Below, piece by piece: positions 54,103 through 64,000 of a stretch of 64,000 nt of DNA. The translations under genes and the position numbers were made by a program. The notes under the pieces are model-generated. The model was not told the DNA's origin, ran no database searches, and saw only the letters and a list, made by a program, of their open reading frames with translations. Positions within the stretch are counted from its first letter, which is position 1. Each line of letters begins with the position of its first letter. This DNA comes from Microbotryum silenes-acaulis (Eukaryota; Basidiomycota; Microbotryomycetes; Microbotryales; Microbotryaceae), in the NCBI GenBank assembly GCA_003665825.1, contig QPFY01000003.1, forward strand, positions 930,001 through 994,000. Direction: 5' to 3'.

Positions 54103-57100
54103 ATGTCGACCAACCGCGATAGTGAGTCATACCACGTGTTGTTCCAAGTGCAGAATAGTGACTAGGATGCTGAACGTTGCTTTCTACTCTCTCTACCCGT
54201 CTCCATCAATGGCGATCGCGTCCGATTCGGCTGTCGTAATCGCCCTTGCGCTCACCCCCGCCGGCCGCCACCTCGCCTCCCTCCTCCACTCGCTGGCTGC
54301 ACGCCCCTCCCTCCCCATTGCACAGCCTCCCCGGCGTTCCACAGTTTCGTGTTCAAACTCAAACTTGCCGGCGCGAGCTCGCGTGAAGAGCACCGTCGTT
54401 ATGGCTTTGTCGGTGACTTGAGACAACCGGCCGTGTTCAGCGTGAGTTACCCATTTCGACGTTCGTCTCGCTGAGCTGATCGGGCAGTTGGCGAGCGCGT
54501 GATGACTCGGGGTGAGACGCCCGGTTGGCTCGCGTGACTCGATCCACCGCGACCCAGGGCTCGGGGTCGGCTTCGGCGAGCAGTCAAGATATTATGACTT
54601 GGGCCAATCATGCATACACCACCAATAACACTGTTTGGGGTATCAAAACTGATCAAGCAGACTTGTTTACACCACAGGGGCTTTGCACTCGTACGACCCA
54701 GGTCTTCAAGCTTGCTCCGGGCAGCTTCCATCTCGCCACCATCGACCGCCTCGGCCGTCAAGTCTCGGTCAACACCCACGACGATTTCCTTCGTCACGTG
54801 TGCGAACCCACCTTGTCGTACCAGAACCTCAATACGGTCAAGCTCGATGCCAAGGGCCGCATCGTTCTCCACTTTAATGTCGTCCGGGTGCCTCAGCCCT
54901 CGGCAAACTCTGCCACGCAAGTCAAGAAGCAGCCGCAGTCGCAGGAGCAGGTCGCTTCGACCGGTAACCTCGTCGATGTCAGCGAGCCCGCCTCAACTTC
55001 CGAGATCTCGGGTACGATCGCGACGGGACTCTTGATTGACGTCTCGTCTTCGGACTCTGCCGCGAACCCCGAGCAAACCCCGGCCGCTCGCTCAAGCACA
55101 TCGTCCCCACCGGCGGTGCCCGTCTCTGCAGTCGGTTCGGGTGCGCTTCCTCCTCCGACCCATTACCACCACTCGCACCCTCACGAGCACGGTCTACACC
55201 GCCACAAAGAGTTCTCGGCCAGCTGCCGCCCGAGTTACAACCCTTACACCTCGCCTGTCCGTCACCGCCACCAGCATGGCTCCGACATGCCGCCGACGAC
55301 CACGCCCATGGTCAGCTATGGCCCGACCGCGCATGTTAGTGCCATGATTCATCGGCTCGAGCGTCGTCGCCAACGCCACGAGCAAACGATGCGCGAATCT
55401 TCGTCTGCCGCGAGCTCCTCCCAAGCCCCTCCAGCGGCCTCGACCTCGGCGTTGGCATCCGCTGATGAGAAGACAGCCGAACCGGCCAAGGCGAGCAACG
55501 GCTACACACCCGCGTATGTGACGGATGTTCCCATCGCGGAGAAGGCCGAGACCGAAGCTGAGATGTCATCAGCTTCGCCCAAGTTGTCACCTCCCTCGTC
55601 GCCGGTCGCCGAGACCTGGACCGGCGTTAAGAACATTATCACGACCTTCGTGCGCGACTTCAACTGCCACCTCGTCGACAAGATGGGCGACGAGTTCCGC
55701 GATTTCCGATTCGCTTCTGTCCGACGGGAAGAGAACCGCTCTCGCGATGCGAGCACTTCGTCGGACGAGGTGCCCATCCACCCCGGTGTCTTCTGCGACG
55801 CGTGCCACACCACGATCCAGGGCGTGCGTCACAAGCGCCTCCATTGCTCCAACTATGATATGTGCGACGTCTGCGTTGTCACACGTCGAGACCGCCATAA
55901 TGCTGGCCACACATTCGCCCACATCGAGCGGCCCGGGGCGCCGCCTTGCGTCGTCTCTACCGCGCCTGCGGCGTCGACTTCTCAGGCCTCGCCTCCGCCG
56001 GAAGAGGTCGAACGCAAGGCTGTGCACAGCAGCGTCGTTTGCGATGTGTGTGACCACACGGTCATCGGTGTTCGCCACAAGTGCCTCAGCTGCGGCAATT
56101 ATGACATGTGCGAGGACTGCATCGCCGCCCGCCGCGATGCGCACGACATGTCGCACGTCTTTGCGCAAATCGTCCGACCCGGCGCTGCACCCGCAGTCGT
56201 CACCATCCGATCCGAGTCGACGGCCAGGACCCCTCCATCCTCCTCGGTCTACAACGCCGATGCGCAACACCCTGCGACATGCGACCGATGCCAAGATTCT
56301 ATTCGAGGCGTGCGCTTCAAGTGCTTGCAGTGCCCCGACTGGGATGCCTGCTCGGCGTGCCACGATGGCCACAAGCTCAACGACGTGCACCCTGGTCACT
56401 CGTTCGTTCCCATCTACGACCCCAAGCTGTTCGCAACCAGATACAACGGTGTCACTCCTGCCCACCACAAAGGGATCGCTTGCGACGCTTGTGATGTGGG
56501 TCCCATTGTCGGTGCGAGATACCGCTGCATGCACCCAGACTGCAACAAGGGTGACTCGTACGATCTTTGTGCGACCTGCGAAGCCGATCCCATCGCTCGC
56601 CACCCCATCGACCATCCTCTACTTAAATTGAGAGCGCCTATGGGCCCCACTCCCGAAAACCACCGAGTCGTCAAGGACATCATTGAGCTCGTGCAGCGTC
56701 ACCTCTCCGCCTCGTCGAATGCCAACGCCTCGATCTCGACTCCGAAGCCGAACCCTGCTTCCCCGGAGGAAGTGCCGATCGCCGTCGCTGCCATCGGCAA
56801 GGTCGTAGCGAACGTCATGCGCAAGTGGGGAATCGAAGTCGCCGACGAGTTACCCACGACTTTGCTCGATGGACCGGGCCCCGAGGAGGACGCGGCTGCA
56901 TCGTCCGAGGATGAGGCTGTCGAATCACATGAGGAGTCGTCGGCGCCGATGGCGATGAGCCAAGTCGACATGGCTGGAGCCTATCCAACTCAGACGTCTG
57001 TCGTTGAGGCGGAAAAGGTCGTCGAAAAGGAAATCACAATCGAGCCTTCGAACGAGCAACCTGTGGAGAAATCTGAGGAGGTCGCGCCCGTCGCTGAGGA

Positions 57101-57761
57101 GGAGCAAGTCAAGGTCGCCAACGCCACCTCGGCGGATGAAATGCTTCGCGCATCGTTTGTTGCGGATGTCACCCTTTCCGATGGCTCGCTCGTGCCCTCC
57201 GGCGCCATGTTCACCAAGATCTGGCACGTCATGAACTCGGGCAACGTCACCTGGCCTGCCTCGGCTCGGCTCGTCAACGTTGGTGGCTTCACTCGCATGC
57301 GTTCCTCGACCTCCTCAGCGGCGCTCGAGTTCTCCGTCCCCATCGCCCAACCCGGGGAGACGGTCGAGCTCTCGTGCGAGCTCCAAGCCCCTGAAGACGA
57401 GGGCAAGTACATGGACCATTGGCGCCTCCGCGACCAAGCAACGCAAGACTTCTTTGGTGATCGATTCTGGGTCGCTATCGTCGTCGAGTCGGCGCATGCT
57501 TCGTCCGAAAACTCGTTGACGAGCAGCTCCTTCATCGCCCCTGCTCCGGAGACGAACAGGGCCAGTACGGAAACGGACACGCGCTCAACCGTCTCGTCCG
57601 TGTCTTCCGATGAGCTGTCGAACCCCGAAGAGGACGAGGAGTTTATTCATGCCGGCGTGTCATCCGATGAAGATATCTCTGGTGATGAGCATGACGTCGA
57701 GTCGGTCGTTGATGAGGACGAGGAATTCGTTGTTCTTTCGGATGAGGACTTTGAAGCCTAG
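54103..57761 (+). CDS. NBR1: Selective autophagy receptor Nbr1
   Basis: The main exon runs from about 54702 to 57761. Four ZZ zinc fingers lie at roughly 55785-55930, 56010-56190, 56265-56420 and 56460-56630, each with C-D-x-C and C-x2-C pairs. The Ig-like FW domain follows at about 57145-57490 (W-H-V-M-N-S-G-N-V-T-W-P). An Atg8-interacting motif E-E-F-V-V-L stands in an acidic context at the very C terminus. Nbr1 homologues deliver cargo such as aminopeptidases or ubiquitinated material to autophagosomes. Upstream, the ATG at 54103 and a PB1-like piece after the acceptor at 54344 (F-V-F-K-L-K-L-A-G) suggest a split PB1 domain. The next part (H-L-A-T-I-D-R-L-G-R) resembles the second half of PB1. 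Exact 5' exon borders between 54103 and 54702 are unresolved. Confidence 0.9.
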
Positions 57762-58043
57762 ACTTTTGACGCATTCTGTATTACTTCGGACATCTTCTTC
57801 ACTTCGTGGTTCTTCTCTCTCTCTTCGAGTCATTCATCATCATCAACTCATTCTTTGATCTGCGTATCACCAGCCACTACATCGTCGCGTGCGCCTCTCT
57901 TGTTCTATTTGTAACACAGACCTGTTCACTACAATTGCTCGAAGCCTTCTCTACGCGTCTGTTTATGATAGTGGATCCACTGAAGTGTACTGATAGCCTT
58001 CAAACCGAGAGTCTTCTGAATGTGCACTATTGTGTGCACCGAG
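57762..58043. other. Convergent 3' intergenic region
   Basis: These 282 bp separate the NBR1 stop and the stop of the coiled-coil gene. The sequence is pyrimidine-rich near 57810-57860. No features beyond expected polyadenylation regions were seen. Confidence 0.55.
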
Positions 58044-58774
58044 TCATTGTCCTCTGGCCGGCGCCGACGTATTCTTGCGCTGACGATCACCGGTCTGTGG
58101 GCCCGCTCCTTCCGCTTGTGGGTCTGCCTGAACGAACCAGCATTCTTGTACCCTCCTTTCGACTTCTTCTTGCTCGGCTGTGAAGTTCACGCTCCTTTTG
58201 GAGTTAGCATTGACACTCCAATCAAGGTGCGAGCCGAACCAAGCTCAATTTCCCGGTTGGGAGGCGACCCGATCGATGTGAACATACCTTTGACGATGGA
58301 CTCTATGTTGGCTGCGAATTGGGCCATGTACTTTTCGTCATCGGATAGGATCTGGTGTACCCTGCCGATCGAGGCGGACATCTCTTCCTACGCGGTAGTG
58401 AATCCGAGCAAAGTCGTCTCAGCCTGAGCAACCCCGCGTCGAGCCGAGGACTTGCCCAATGCCAGTGGAAAACCCACTTGCATCCTTTCCGACAAACGCA
58501 TCAACTCTCCCTTCAACCTCTTCTCCTCCTCCCCGAATATCCTCTCCCTTTCCTCGAACGCGTCCTTCTCACCCTGCAACTCGGCTTTCATCTTGTGGAG
58601 GATGGCGTTAACCTCGTTTTTATGCGCTTGGGCTAGGGGTGCGATTTGTTGTGCGAGCTGGTCGCGGCGCTGTTGGCGCTTTTCGAGCTTGGGTTTGAAG
58701 GCGTCGGCGAGCGTCAAATTGAGAGAAGGACTGTAATGGTGGGAGATGATGGTGCGATAAGCGTCGTTGACCAT
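58044..58774 (-). CDS. Small coiled-coil protein, unknown function
   Basis: Three exons (58774-58478, 58387-58288, 58177-58044) give 176 aa. The N terminus (M-V-N-D-A-Y-R-T-I-I-S-H-H-Y) is followed by a long charged helix (about residues 25-130) rich in Lys, Glu, Gln and Leu. It includes E-E-E-K-R-L-K-G-E-L and, after the first splice, E-E-M-S-A-S-I-G-R-V-H-Q-I-L. The tail is polar. The size and heptad-like pattern recall small subunits of kinetochore (DASH-type) or BLOC-type complexes, but no family signature was recognised. All introns keep phase and have GT-AG borders. Confidence 0.65.
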
Positions 58775-59223
58775 GAACGGTCATCGTTCGTTGGGGAGGG
58801 GAGAGGAGATGACGTCAATCGCTAGCGAGCGACTGCGGGGAGATGTGGGGGAGGGCGGGCTACTCAACTCTTCATCATCGATATCTTGACTCGCTACGGG
58901 CGTCGAGCCACAAGGGGGTGCCATGATCTCGTTCCGAATAGTATGAGCGTATACCTGATGTCAACCCAGCAAAGGGTGGGTGTGGACAGAAAGAGGGACA
59001 AGAGAGGAGGCGAGTGATCACCAGAATTCGATCCGCCTCCTAACCCGGCAAAGGGCGCGGCCGAGATGGTCTCGAAGGAACTTGATGTGTGGGTCGGCGA
59101 TTATGAAAATGCCATGTAATATGCCAAAAAAAATCCCTTCTATACGTTCTCAACGAGCCATCTGTGGCCCCAACGCAGCTCGAGGAAACTCGATCGCCGA
59201 ACCCGACCGTCGTCTCCAGCTCA
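58775..59223. other. Intergenic region
   Basis: These 449 bp lie between two minus-strand genes: the promoter of the coiled-coil gene on the left and the 3' region of the secreted protein gene on the right. No coding sequence was supported. Confidence 0.5.
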
Positions 59224-59873
59224 TCACCAGACACTGATATCCTCCAACACCTTCAAGACTCTACAATCCTTCCCCTCTTTCCTCGTGCAGCACCTCGCCC
59301 CATTCCAATTCTGACCCCTCATCTTCTTCGGCGCAGGGACGCCGAAGGTGCAATGAGCGTAGAGTCGAGAGTCCTGCATGATCTCGTCGCAATTGTCGAT
59401 CTTGTCCGCGCCGCTGCAGCAGCGTTCCCATTTCGTGTTGCCAGGTATGCGTACGATGAGTTCGCAGCCTCTTCGGGGTTGACTGGAGCGGCGGATGGGT
59501 GGTGGTGGAGAAGACAAGTCAGTCAGATCTGGGCAGAGCAGTTACAGGCCCTGCAGGGGTTCGCTGCGATTTCTCTTACGCGTTACCGGGGAGGATATGT
59601 TCCAGTTTGCTGAGATCCTTGGGGACACTGTCAAAGAGTCACAACCCAACGACGCAGCGAGGATCTCAGTAGGATCTTCCGTCGTGGCTGTTTCGCACGA
59701 GGCTCGAGCGCGCCGCGACGCGTGTCGCCTCGATTCGGTGGGAAGTTGGACACTCACCCTGCTACAGCTCGAGGCTTCATATCAACAACTTCACCGAGTG
59801 CGGCATTTAAACACAGTAGAAAGAGGACGAGCAAGCACTGCCGCAGGGAGGTTCGTCGTCTCTGATCGATCAT
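59224..59873 (-). CDS. Small secreted eight-cysteine protein
   Basis: Exon 59873-59758 starts with ATG and encodes a clear signal peptide (hydrophobic core C-L-L-V-L-F-L-L-C-L-N-A-A, residues about 14-26). A gtgagtg donor follows. The acceptor at 59483 joins in phase to exon 59482-59224, giving 124 aa. The mature part has eight cysteines in the order C-CC-C-C-CC-C, with spacings 14, 8, 12, 19 and 7 between the cysteine groups. This order is the same as in hydrophobins, but the spacings differ and the mature chain is charged rather than hydrophobic (K-W-E-R, K-K-M-R, R-K-E-G-K-D). The 275-nt intron is long for this genome, so an additional small exon is possible. Function is unknown; candidate effector or wall-associated peptide. 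Confidence 0.6.
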
Positions 59874-60321
59874 CTTGTCCAGCCGGTTCTGGTGGAGGTT
59901 GCGCGACGGACGAGCGAAAGGGCCGGTGACGCGCGCCGAAAGAGAATCTTACGGCCTCTTCCCGAAATCCTCCCAGAATCCAGTGGGCCCACGCTCGACT
60001 GTAGCATCGCAGCATGTGCCGGATACAAAGAAAATGGCATATGCATCTCGAGTACCCTTTTACAAAAAACAGAAGACAAGATGTTTTTACCGGATTGGGA
60101 CGCGCGCCGGCTGTTGTTTCATTTTATTTCGGTCTTCCGTTCTTCCATTCTTGCCCACGGCTTGATCTCTTCACTTTGAAGCTCGCGACCTAGTGACCCT
60201 CGGTTCATGATGCTCGTCTTCATACTTGCGTTTCCTGGTGAATTATTTCAAGATGCCAGCGAAGCTCAGCATACTTCCGTACAATGAATAGCCAAGTCGT
60301 CTAATTGCCTTGACTCGACAC
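59874..60321. other. Intergenic region
   Basis: These 448 bp lie between the secreted protein start and the FIP1 stop. A minus-strand open frame continues past the FIP1 stop if a very short (25-nt) intron is imagined; that is below any credible intron size and was not accepted. No other content was recognised. Confidence 0.5.
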
Positions 60322-61957
60322 TCACCTCGTCGAATCGCGATCATCGGCGTCCTCCTCCTCGCTGTATCTCCGACTCCTCCTCGTCCCGCTTCTCCGCGAC
60401 GACGCCTCACGATGATCGTCGTCGTCGTACCTCGTCGATCGTCGACGATGACCTTCGGCCTCGCGCGAAGCACTGACTTCCCTCGAACTTCGATCACTCG
60501 CCCCATCTTCCTCCACAACGGCGGCGGCTTGACTTCCTTTGATCTTGAAGCCTGCTGACCGTGCATCCTCGTCGGCTCCAACGTCGTGGTCACGATCCCG
60601 CCTCTCACGATCCCCTTTATCCCGATCAGTACGACTGTCCCTCCCTTCTTCCTCCTCCTCCGCAGGGTACCTCGAACTCCTCCCCGTCGCCTTCCTCGAG
60701 CCCCTTCTTTCACTCCCACTATCCCTGGGTGAATCCCTCTCTCTCTCCCTCTCAGTTACCCCTCGTGCCCTCCCCCCAGCTTCATACCCCGTCCCCGCTC
60801 CAGTCGTCGCCGTCGTCGTCGACCCCCCTCTCGAATAATCAATCGACCTCGACCTCGATCTCGACCTCCCGGATTCTTCCGAATGACTCCTCTTCCTCCT
60901 GTCCCCACCACCTCGTTCGTTCAATGGCGTTCTCCCCTCCGCACCACCAGTCGAATGACTCGTCGACACACCTCCACTTCCCCCACTTGCGCCACCATAA
61001 TCGAGGCCGCTCATCTCTTGTTGCCCCGCTTGTCGATCTTTGTCGTGATACGTCGCATGGACACCACCTCGAGGACCTCGTGGAGGAGGGCCGGCGTTCC
61101 TCGGTCCCGTAGGTACGTTGGGGGGTAGAGCCGTCGGGATGTTCCTTGGACCGGTCGGGATCCCTCCTTGTAGCAAACCCGGCTGGGGTCCGTTCGCCCC
61201 GCCGCCGAGAAGCATCATCATCCCCCCACCCCTTCCACCTCTTCCAGCGAAGGCACCTCGCCCACCTCGGAGGTTTACCCCCATCCCCCCTCGACCTCGT
61301 CCACCACCCATCATGTGCTGTTGTTGCATCTGTTGCATTTGGTGCATCTGGTGTTGTTGCATCTGTTGTTGCATTTGGTATTGCTGTTGCATCATGGTGG
61401 AATAGTCCTGCGGTAATGGTCGTTAAGAGAGGTCGTGGTCAGGGCTCGAGACTTGTGCCCAAAAGCGGGAGGCACACTCACCGCATCACCTCCTTCATTT
61501 GCTTCGCCATTCTCTTCCGTAACGTTCTGCTGCGTCGCATTAGGGTCGTTAACTATGGAATAGCAAAACCCCTGACTTTCAGCACTCCGTTCCGACAGAT
61601 GAAAGCACACGCCGCCATGAAACTCACGGTCGGCCGCACCCTCATTCTCGAAAGTCTCTGCCTGCCCTTGTCCTTGACCTTGGCCCTGAGCACCTTGAGG
61701 CATTCCGAATCCACCTCCTTCCATTCCCATTCCCATAGCCATACCGCCCATACCGCCCATCCCTCCGATCCCCATCTCGCCATTCCCTTGCATCCCCTGA
61801 GGCGTATTCGCGCCATTGCCACCATTCATCATCATCATCCTCGCCTGACCTCCAATCTGCGCATTGGGCCCACCACCGCCGCCGTAGATGTCCATCCCTC
61901 CTTGTGTTGGACCCTGTCCTTGATTACCATAACCTCCAAGTACTTGTTGAGCCATCA

Positions 61958-62018
<61 letters not shown>

Positions 62019-63468
62019 GAACGCCTGCGCCGTCGCCGCGGGATTCACCCCCTGTCCTCCTTGAGCTCCCGAAGCAGCGGCCATCATGCTCATCATATGC
62101 ATCATCGCTTGAGGGGGTGGTGGTCCCGGCATACCCGGTTGAATACCCATCAGGGAAGCGACCAAGAGTATTTTTTGTTCGGGGTGCAGGGACGAGATGG
62201 CCGTGGGAAGGTCCAAAGTGGCAAAGATCTTTCATGTGGGATAAAAAGGAAAGCGATCGTCAGGATTTTCTCTCTTTTTTATTCGCCACGAGGACGGAAC
62301 CCTCGCAAGAGTCTGAGTGGAAGAGAGTGGACTTACGGCGAACGGGTTACTCGCATCGTTCTGTACCTCTTGCCTCAATTTTTTCTGCTTCTGCGCATAA
62401 TTCTTCCACGCGGCTTCGTTCATCCCATAGTTGAAATAATCGGCCATATTCGCACCCGGTCGAGTCCAAGGTTTTTCGGGGAGCGCGTCGAGCTCGAGAT
62501 CGAAGAGGTCGTGACCTTGGTCGTCTTGGGGGATCAAGTCGACGTCGAGGCTGGGCGGAGGCATCGTCGGTTGGAGGGGGTAGAGCGATCCGCGTGGGAT
62601 GAGGGTCGGTTCGAGTTTGGCAGTGGTAGGCGGGTGCGGTGCATCGTCTTCTGTCGCTGCAGTGGGGGCGGGGGCGGCTGATTCGGAGGCGGGTGGGTTC
62701 GGGTTCGAGTTCGGGTTCGGGGTGTTCGTGCCTGGCCTGGCCAATGGTGAATAGTCGGTCGTGGTTGGAGGTGCGGTGACTGTGGGGTAAGGGAAGGGGA
62801 TATGAAGGGTCAACTCAGCTGGGCGGGGCGCGGGTCAACGACGCGGTTCGGCGATGGAACGGACGAGGTTTGGTGGCCGATACGGGTGCGAGGACGGGCA
62901 CGGGTGCGTTCGGTCTCCGCAAGCTGTGGAAGGTACCATAACGGGGCGTGAGTTGAGCGATCTCGAGCGGTGAAAAGGACCCAGTTGCGCGACTGACGGG
63001 GGTGGTGGCGGCACGGGATCACCGTCGAGGATCAATTCAATGTCCTGCCAAGTGGGGGGGGGTACGAAGGTTCAGTCACAGAGAAACCCAAAATGATGGA
63101 GCGGGGTTTACCCACCTCGTCACTATCCTCTTCGTCCTGCTGCATCTCTCCCTCGTCGTCGTCGCCATTCTGAGCTGATGCGCTGTTGGCGAGACGGTCG
63201 CTGTGGTCAGCTGGGGAGCGACTGCAACCAACCCGAGTGAACTCACCCAGTATGCTGAGCTGCTCCACGTAGCACACCACACCGAGCAGAAGGGGTGGTC
63301 AGTAACTCGGCGTCGGCTCAGCCTCAGCGTCGGCTCAGCCTCAGCGTCGGCTCAGCCCCATTGACGGCACTGACCTGGTGCAGGTGCGGCTTCCTTTTGC
63401 GGCGTATGGTTGATGACGAGTTCGTCGCCATCACCGTACAGGAACGCGTCGTCTTCATCAAAGTCCAT
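60322..63468 (-). CDS. FIP1: Pre-mRNA polyadenylation factor Fip1
   Basis: Fip1 links poly(A) polymerase to the cleavage and polyadenylation factor. Exons 63468-63375, 63259-63247, 63182-63116, 63044-63023, 62779-62337, 62228-61628, 61552-61482 and 61407-60322 sum to 798 aa. The acidic start M-D-F-D-E-D-D, the D-I-E-L-I-L-D segment and the diagnostic Fip1 motif K-P-W-T-R-P-G-A-N-M-A-D-Y-F-N-Y-G are all present. Downstream are a Gln/Met/Gly-rich region with long CAG-type repeats (61960-62015), a G-R-G repeat region and an Arg/Asp/Ser-rich tail like that of animal Fip1. Exon 2 is a 13-nt microexon supported by strong splice signals and phase. The exon 4 to exon 5 junction is the least certain. 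Confidence 0.88.
63311..63358. repeat. 17-bp tandem repeat in FIP1 intron 1
   Basis: The unit cgtcggctcagcctcag occurs twice in full and once in part. It lies within the first intron of FIP1, between exon 1 and the 13-nt microexon. Confidence 0.9.
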
Positions 63469-63654
63469 ACTTGATCCCAGAGTGCAATGCGCGATGCGCG
63501 ATGGTGGAGTGGGGCAAGAGAGAAAGAGAGAGAGAGCTGTCCAAGCCGCTTCCACTCGCGACGGCTTCGTCCCCGTTCTGTCAGGGTGTCGGTCCTCTGC
63601 TCAGCTCTTCTCAGCTCTTCTCCACCTTGCCACACCACGCCCGACCCCATCAGG
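63469..63654. promoter_or_regulatory. Compact divergent promoter of FIP1 and ATP23
   Basis: Only 186 bp separate the two outward start codons. It contains a gagagaaagagagagagag run near 63515-63535 and a duplicated tcagctcttc near 63600-63620. Confidence 0.6.
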
Positions 63655-64000
63655 ATGGCCTCCTCGACCCCAATCGATCCAGAGTCCCCTTCGTTCCTCG
63701 ACACGTTCGAACGCTGGAGGATCGCCATCACTTCCCTCACCCTCACTGCGCCTGTACGTCCCTCACCGCTCCGATGCGACGCCTCCACTTCCGCCTCCAC
63801 GCCGTCCTGGTCCGGTGGTCAGATCATGCAACCCACCACGACCACGCCAACCTCGGACACAACCGCTACTGCGGCACCCGTCTCGGAACAAGAACGGAAA
63901 CGACTCGTCAAGGAATGCAAACGCTGCGAAAAATGGACCGACGAACTCGCTCGCGAATCACCCATCATCCGTTTCCTGCTCATGCACGTCGCCCTACTCC
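63655..64000 (+). CDS. ATP23: Mitochondrial inner membrane protease Atp23, N-terminal part
   Basis: The ATG at 63655 opens a frame that continues to the window edge (115 codons). F-E-R-W-R near residue 19 and the phrase C-K-R-C-E-K-W-T-D-E-L followed by S-P-I-I-R-F-L-L match the conserved N-terminal part of Atp23. Atp23 is a metalloprotease and assembly factor for the mitochondrial ATP synthase. The HEXXH catalytic motif would lie downstream, outside the window. A Thr/Ser-rich insertion (about residues 40-75) is not typical. Whether part of it is an intron cannot be decided here, as it is open and lacks clear borders. Confidence 0.82.
   Translation, partial: MASSTPIDPESPSFLDTFERWRIAITSLTLTAPVRPSPLRCDASTSASTPSWSGGQIMQPTTTTPTSDTTATAAPVSEQERKRLVKECKRCEKWTDELARESPIIRFLLMHVALL

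Noticed and set aside
55587..56615. 342-codon minus-strand frame opposite NBR1
   Set aside because: It mirrors the ZZ-domain coding region and lacks any recognisable domain.
60243..60324. Extra C-terminal exon for FIP1
   Set aside because: It would require a 25-nt intron, too short for spliceosomal removal; the TGA after the Arg-rich tail is a sufficient stop.
60539..62681. Plus-strand Pro/Ser/Leu/His-rich frames opposite FIP1
   Set aside because: They derive from the complement of Gly/Gln/Arg repeats in FIP1, including the long Leu run from CAG-type repeats.
1..64000. tRNA, rRNA and CRISPR content
   Set aside because: Scanning for B-box-like ggttcga words and for regularly spaced repeats gave only isolated matches within coding or intergenic sequence. 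None had a partner A-box or cloverleaf context. A covariance-model tRNA scan would be decisive.

Overview
This window is a stretch of a fungal nuclear genome. It has dense, intron-rich genes with short GT-AG introns (mostly 50-100 nt, gtgagt-type donors), moderately high GC and a clear set of fungal housekeeping families. The gene set (Sin3, class-I myosin, Atg15, Nbr1 with four ZZ domains, Mpo1, Cwc2, Wbp11, Fip1, Atp23) and the intron density fit a basidiomycete. Pucciniomycotina/Microbotryomycetes is my best guess, but that is inference, not proof.

Layout. 1-462: 3' end of a 2OG-Fe(II) oxygenase-like gene. 627-2639 (-): adenylosuccinate lyase. 3948-5924 (-): vacuolar autophagic-body lipase Atg15. 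6309-11358 (-): Sin3 co-repressor, divergent from a class-I myosin (11757-16578, +). 16997-18945 (+): Wbp11-like splicing factor. 19132-20509 (-): single-pass Ser/Thr-rich surface protein. 22203-24186 (+): Rad57/XRCC3-type RecA paralogue. 24187-27362: long gene-free interval. 27363-30353 (+): AreA-GATA-like (DUF1752)/DUF3295 regulator. 30716-32204 (-) and 32634-33464 (+): Cwc2 and complex I NDUFB8 from a shared promoter. 33860-37409 (-): cation/Ca2+ exchanger. 38110-~39330 (-): unrecognised multi-exon gene.

39881-49400 is a transposon graveyard. It holds a mutated Ty3/gypsy element (minus) with a perfect 121-bp inverted gag duplication, a Ty1/copia RNase H remnant with the start of its LTR, a large (ATT)n tract, and two adjacent decayed Helitrons. 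Both Helitrons end in the same GC-rich hairpin followed by CTAG.

50383-51366 (-) Mpo1-like dioxygenase and 51819-53493 (+) phospholipid scramblase are divergent. 54103-57761 (+) is an Nbr1 autophagy receptor with a C-terminal Atg8-interacting motif. 58044-58774 (-) encodes a small coiled-coil protein. 59224-59873 (-) encodes a predicted secreted eight-cysteine protein. 60322-63468 (-) is Fip1 of the polyadenylation complex, divergent from the start of Atp23 (63655-end, +).

Exon structures were reconstructed by hand from splice signals, reading phase and family conservation; summed exon lengths keep frame in every gene modelled in full. Functional themes recur (autophagy: Atg15, Nbr1; RNA processing: Wbp11, Cwc2, Fip1; lipid metabolism and transport: Mpo1, scramblase), but nothing suggests an operon-like cluster. 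No tRNA, rRNA or CRISPR array was recognised.
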